64,000 nucleotides of DNA from Ciborinia camelliae (lineage: Eukaryota > Ascomycota > Leotiomycetes > Helotiales > Sclerotiniaceae), in contig JANPYM010000010.1 in assembly GCA_025890175.1 (NCBI GenBank), positions 1,518,427-1,582,426 of the forward strand, written 5' to 3'. The notes below the pieces were generated by a model. The model saw only the letters and a list, made by a program, of their open reading frames with translations. It did not search any database and was not told the origin of the DNA. The position numbers were made by a program, and so were the translations under genes. Positions 60,699 to 64,000 of this stretch are shown here, in pieces (position 1 is the stretch's first letter; every line of letters begins with the position of its first letter).

Positions 60699-62801
60699 TT
60701 AAATACCAGAGTCGGACTTTATATAAGGAGCTTTGGATGGATACCATGCATTCCATTTATTGCAGGTATCGGTCAGGGCTGGCGAGATGGGGTTTACGGC
60801 GTTGATTAGGTTTTCGGACTCGAGGAATTGAACGGCGAGACCTTCGCTTGCGTGCCATCCCTGGTTTGCATATTAGTATGAAGTCGTTGAAGAGGAATCT
60901 GTGGATCGCGAGACTTACAATATGGCAATGCATCAACCAGGCACCGGGATTATCGGTTTGGAATGCTACAACGAGCCACCCGCCGGCGGGCAACATGGCA
61001 ACATCTCTTCTGGTTGGGTTGTTGTAATCGAGATTTGGTGCATTGATTGTGTTGTTGTAGGTTCCACCTCCCGTGCCCAGAACGTAGAAATCATGACCGT
61101 GCAAATGGATGGGATGAGGAACATCAATGGAAACTGGAGTGCCATTTGATGATCCAGGCACTTCTTGAATAATCCAATAATACCATTGTCCAGACGTGTT
61201 CAATGAGATAAGATTCTCGGATACAGGCCAGGAATTGTTACCATCGAGAACGTATTGAAGAATGGGCTTCTTCCAGTCCACATCAAGAGATGTGAGATTA
61301 ATGCCCCATTTGACGACTGCTCCCTCGGTAGTGACACCAATGTTGATAGCGACGTCAAGTTGGGCAGTATTGAGCAGAGGACCACTAGGTACAAAGCTAT
61401 CCCAGAAGGGGATGAGTCCTGTTTCATCGGTGCAGCGTTGGGTGTAGGGTGTGGCTGTGGATGCTGGAATGGTGCTGTTTACTGCGCCCTTGTAGGTGAA
61501 AATACTCTTGATATTTCCATTAAGAGTAGGTCCATTATTACTATTGAGACCACACCCGGGTTGAACTTCAGCTCGGAACCAATAGCTTCCAACTGTTTGA
61601 TTAGCATAGAATACGACGTCGTATCGTTCACCGATTCCGATGAAGATCCAGTTTGTGGTGTATGGTTTGATGGGCACAAAATCCGCTGTGATGACGGTGA
61701 ATGGATGACCGTCCAATGAAACCATGAAATGATTGTCAACTGAAGTGTTGATGAAACGGAGACGGTACTTTTTGCCCGAGGTGATGGTGTTCGTAGTATA
61801 TTTTCCACCCGTTTGGCCGCTCGGCGCAACCATACTACCATTAATAAGTCCATTGTCAGCTGTTGGAGGGCCAATTTGCGAATGTGCTACTCGATCACTA
61901 AGTGCAAATACTGGTGTATAATACCAATCTTGGACCATGTAGGTTCCGAGATCAACATCGTAGTTAGCAGTAGCAGGTCCATTGATCACGATACCACCGA
62001 GAACACCTTCGCCATATTGTCCGGAGAAATGGCTATGATACCAGCTCGTGCCATACTGTGTCGCTTGGAAAGTGTATACTTTGGTATCTCCAGGCGCAAG
62101 TGGACATTCGGTGATTCCTGGTACACCATCTTCGGTATTTGTGTGATATTGGCGCACACCATGCCAATGGATACCAGTACCGTTATCTGGAAGAGAGTTC
62201 TTCACGGTAACTTGGATCATATCACCCCACTAGAGGTTTGTTAGCGAATAATATATCTTACAAGAGGAAATGGCGTAAGGCTTACGTCAGCATATATTGT
62301 TGGCCCAGGAAATTGGCCATTTATCAACATGCAGTCTGAGCGGGTAAATCCATCTGGTGCGCATGTTGTATTGGTCATTTCCAAACTGTACTTTCGGGTC
62401 ACACCAGTAGTAGGATTTTTGTTATCAAAATCAGTTGCAATACTGAAGCCATTTCCCCAACAAGCCCTGGTGAAGGGCGAGTTTGTACAAGCAGGATCGG
62501 CGACCAAGCTAGAGATAGCGGACGTGGAGGTTGAAGTTGAGGTTGTCGAGGACCCAAGAGATACGGATGCACCCGTCACAGTTGTTGAAGTTTTCAAAGA
62601 TGATGAGCCAACTGATGATGACTGGGAAGTTGACGAGCTTGAAGCCTTGGGGGTGCTAGTTGACTTTCCCGAAGACGTGCTTACTTTGATGGTGGTAGAA
62701 GTTGTTTGCCGTTTTACCAGGCCGTCACGTTTATCAATGGGAGCTGGGAGGATCGCTCCAATGGCAAAAGAAGATAAAACAATAATATTCAAGAGCTTCA
62801 T
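60699..62801 (-). CDS. Secreted laccase (multicopper oxidase) with Ser/Thr-rich N-terminus
   Basis: Three exons: 62,286-62,801, 60,919-62,229 and 60,699-60,860; 662 residues. The introns are 56 and 58 nt, with donors GTAAGC and GTAAGT. A signal peptide (MKLLNIIVLSSFAIGAILPA) is followed by KR sites at 24-25 and 30-31, then a Ser/Thr-rich stretch to about residue 98, which is unusual for laccases and likely O-glycosylated. All copper ligands are present: HWHG (193, 195), YHSH (237, 239), HPIHLHGHDF and HCHIGWHASEGL (606-617, axial Leu617). The last motif is split by the second intron and is lost if the intron is read through. The C-terminus is DSGI, the plug typical of ascomycete laccases. The enzyme oxidises phenols with O2 outside the cell. 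The start is MKLLN at 62,801, because this exposes the signal peptide; an in-frame ATG at 62,852 would mask it. Confidence 0.94.
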
Positions 62802-64000
62802 CTTGAGTAAGATGGAGAAAGAAACTTGATAGGACTGATCTGAAGAGAGCAATATCTCACGCAGCCAAGTGAGACTTGATGTATTTATCTTTTCGGGTTG
62901 CTACCCGGTCATTTCTTACCATACATAGTTGGGCTCATTTCAATGATGTTGATGTGCACTAGATCATCATGCGATCTCTCACACGAGGTAAGGCTTGACT
63001 GGCAAGCCTGAGAAGCAGCCATCACAATGCAACTTTGCGTGCTATCAGCAGCTCTGTAAATCAGAAACGTGGTGTAGTATTGGTTTGCATGCATCTCGGG
63101 AAAGCACACCCAATGACTAACTATAGAGTGATTTAAGCTGAAAGAATCCAAGTCCGATTGTCTGATTTGCTGACAGAAACCAAGGTTCCTGAGGTGCAAT
63201 CACTCGTACGCACTTTACATGATGTCAATCCTCAAAAATTAGAATGATAAAACTTAATGCATGTTTATTGGTATTGATGGAAAGGAAATGACAGGCACGG
63301 CGGCATGATACATATGATGTCGGTCCTCGGACAATACTTTAGTCGCTCTGGTTGCACGCCTAGATTCACCTGATCTTACACATTCAAGATTCTTCGGGAA
63401 AATATGATAACAATAGCAACAATTGCATCTCACACGATTATTGGCATACGTATGCTTTCAGGTCCCGAGAATACCGTATAGGAGGGCTCGGAATATAATT
63501 TTCTTATGCCGAAGCCAGGGTTCTTCATATATGCGAGGCTGAGATGTTCAGGTGAGATCCTTCTTCGTAGAATAGATGACTAGTTCTCTTGGCTTTGGCC
63601 ATCTTGGGCTTTGACAGGTCGACGGGGATGATTTGTACTGTACAACCTGAAATCGATGATCATGTCGTGGTAGTCGGCTTACTCAGATTCACGGGAAGCC
63701 CGGTAAATCATTGAATGATTACTTTATTTTACAGGTGCTTTAGCGTAAACTCAGTGCCTGGGCGCATGATACTAGGCTAAAACTATGCCTAAAATGTGAA
63801 TTATTCATGATCCGGAATCAGCCGGCGGGTAATAACCTTAAGGTCATACGAAACAAAACTAAACAAAATCATGAACATGTCCAAGAGAGTCAAATAATTC
63901 GTGATATGGTGTCAATAAGTTTTAGTGGCTCATTCAAACAATATTATGCAGCTATCCTCGATATTCTGCAGCTCATCCTTGGCTCAAAAAATAGGTAGTG
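62802..64000. other. Laccase upstream region, no gene seen
   Basis: About 1.2 kb upstream of the laccase start. An AGATAAATAC element about 75-85 bp before the start (complement of about 62,880) may serve as TATA/GATA-like core promoter. No protein gene is supported to the window end; the frame at 63,807-63,998 has no domain. Confidence 0.5.

Noticed and set aside
61255..62829. Plus-strand frames of 140-166 codons across the laccase
   Set aside because: Antisense readings of the laccase exons; the minus strand has all copper motifs and a signal peptide.
1..64000. CRISPR arrays, bacterial-type operons, rRNA genes
   Set aside because: The DNA is eukaryotic with spliceosomal introns; the tandem repeats seen have no spacer structure, and no rRNA-like conserved core was noticed.

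Overview
The window is nuclear DNA from a filamentous ascomycete (Pezizomycotina). Genes are interrupted by short introns (about 45-150 nt) with GTAAGT/GTATGT-type donors and CTAAC/CTAAT-like branch sites. The set includes a Zn2Cys6 regulator, a DHA1-type MFS transporter, an Ace2/Swi5-type zinc-finger factor and a secreted laccase. A Leotiomycete, perhaps Sclerotiniaceae, is my best guess, but this is inference from overall character, not from a marker gene.

Layout. 1-3.3 kb is low-complexity DNA with microsatellites. 3.3-9.2 kb holds a Zn2Cys6 transcription factor and an MFS transporter in the same orientation. 9.2-26 kb is sparse and accessory in character. It holds two unrecognised protein genes (12.65-13.64 and 17.5-18.3 kb) and a dispersed family of ubiquitin-like fusion genes, all on the minus strand: one intact gene (22.9-24.5 kb), one near-complete but broken copy (20.2-21.7 kb), two C-terminal relics (19.5 and 25.4 kb) and a ubiquitin-fold scrap (11.0 kb). 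26.4-34.5 kb is a conserved block: an ace2-like C2H2 factor (minus), a CBS/PB1 tail-anchored protein of the Mug70 type and mitochondrial ribosomal protein uS2m (both plus).

34.5-50.5 kb is a 16-kb stretch with no intact gene that I can support. It contains a Harbinger-like MITE with a TAA duplication, a 74-bp hairpin, a decayed GMC oxidoreductase and a Tc1/mariner-like MITE with 50-bp inverted repeats and C-to-T decay. A further mariner-like MITE sits at 29.7-30.1 kb. 50.5-62.8 kb is again ordinary coding DNA: a conserved-looking protein of unknown function, COX20, the catalytic subunit of DNA polymerase epsilon (POL2) divergent from COX20 across a promoter with MCB/SCB-like cell-cycle motifs, and a secreted laccase with an unusual Ser/Thr-rich N-terminal extension.

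Two 10-N assembly gaps lie in poly-G tracts. The first is flanked by a perfect 66-bp duplication, so it is probably a false gap. Most multi-exon models were rebuilt by hand from splice sites and reading-frame continuity; exon coordinates are given in each entry. The genes do not form one pathway. The most interesting local signal is the birth-and-decay of the ubiquitin-like family with conserved intron positions.
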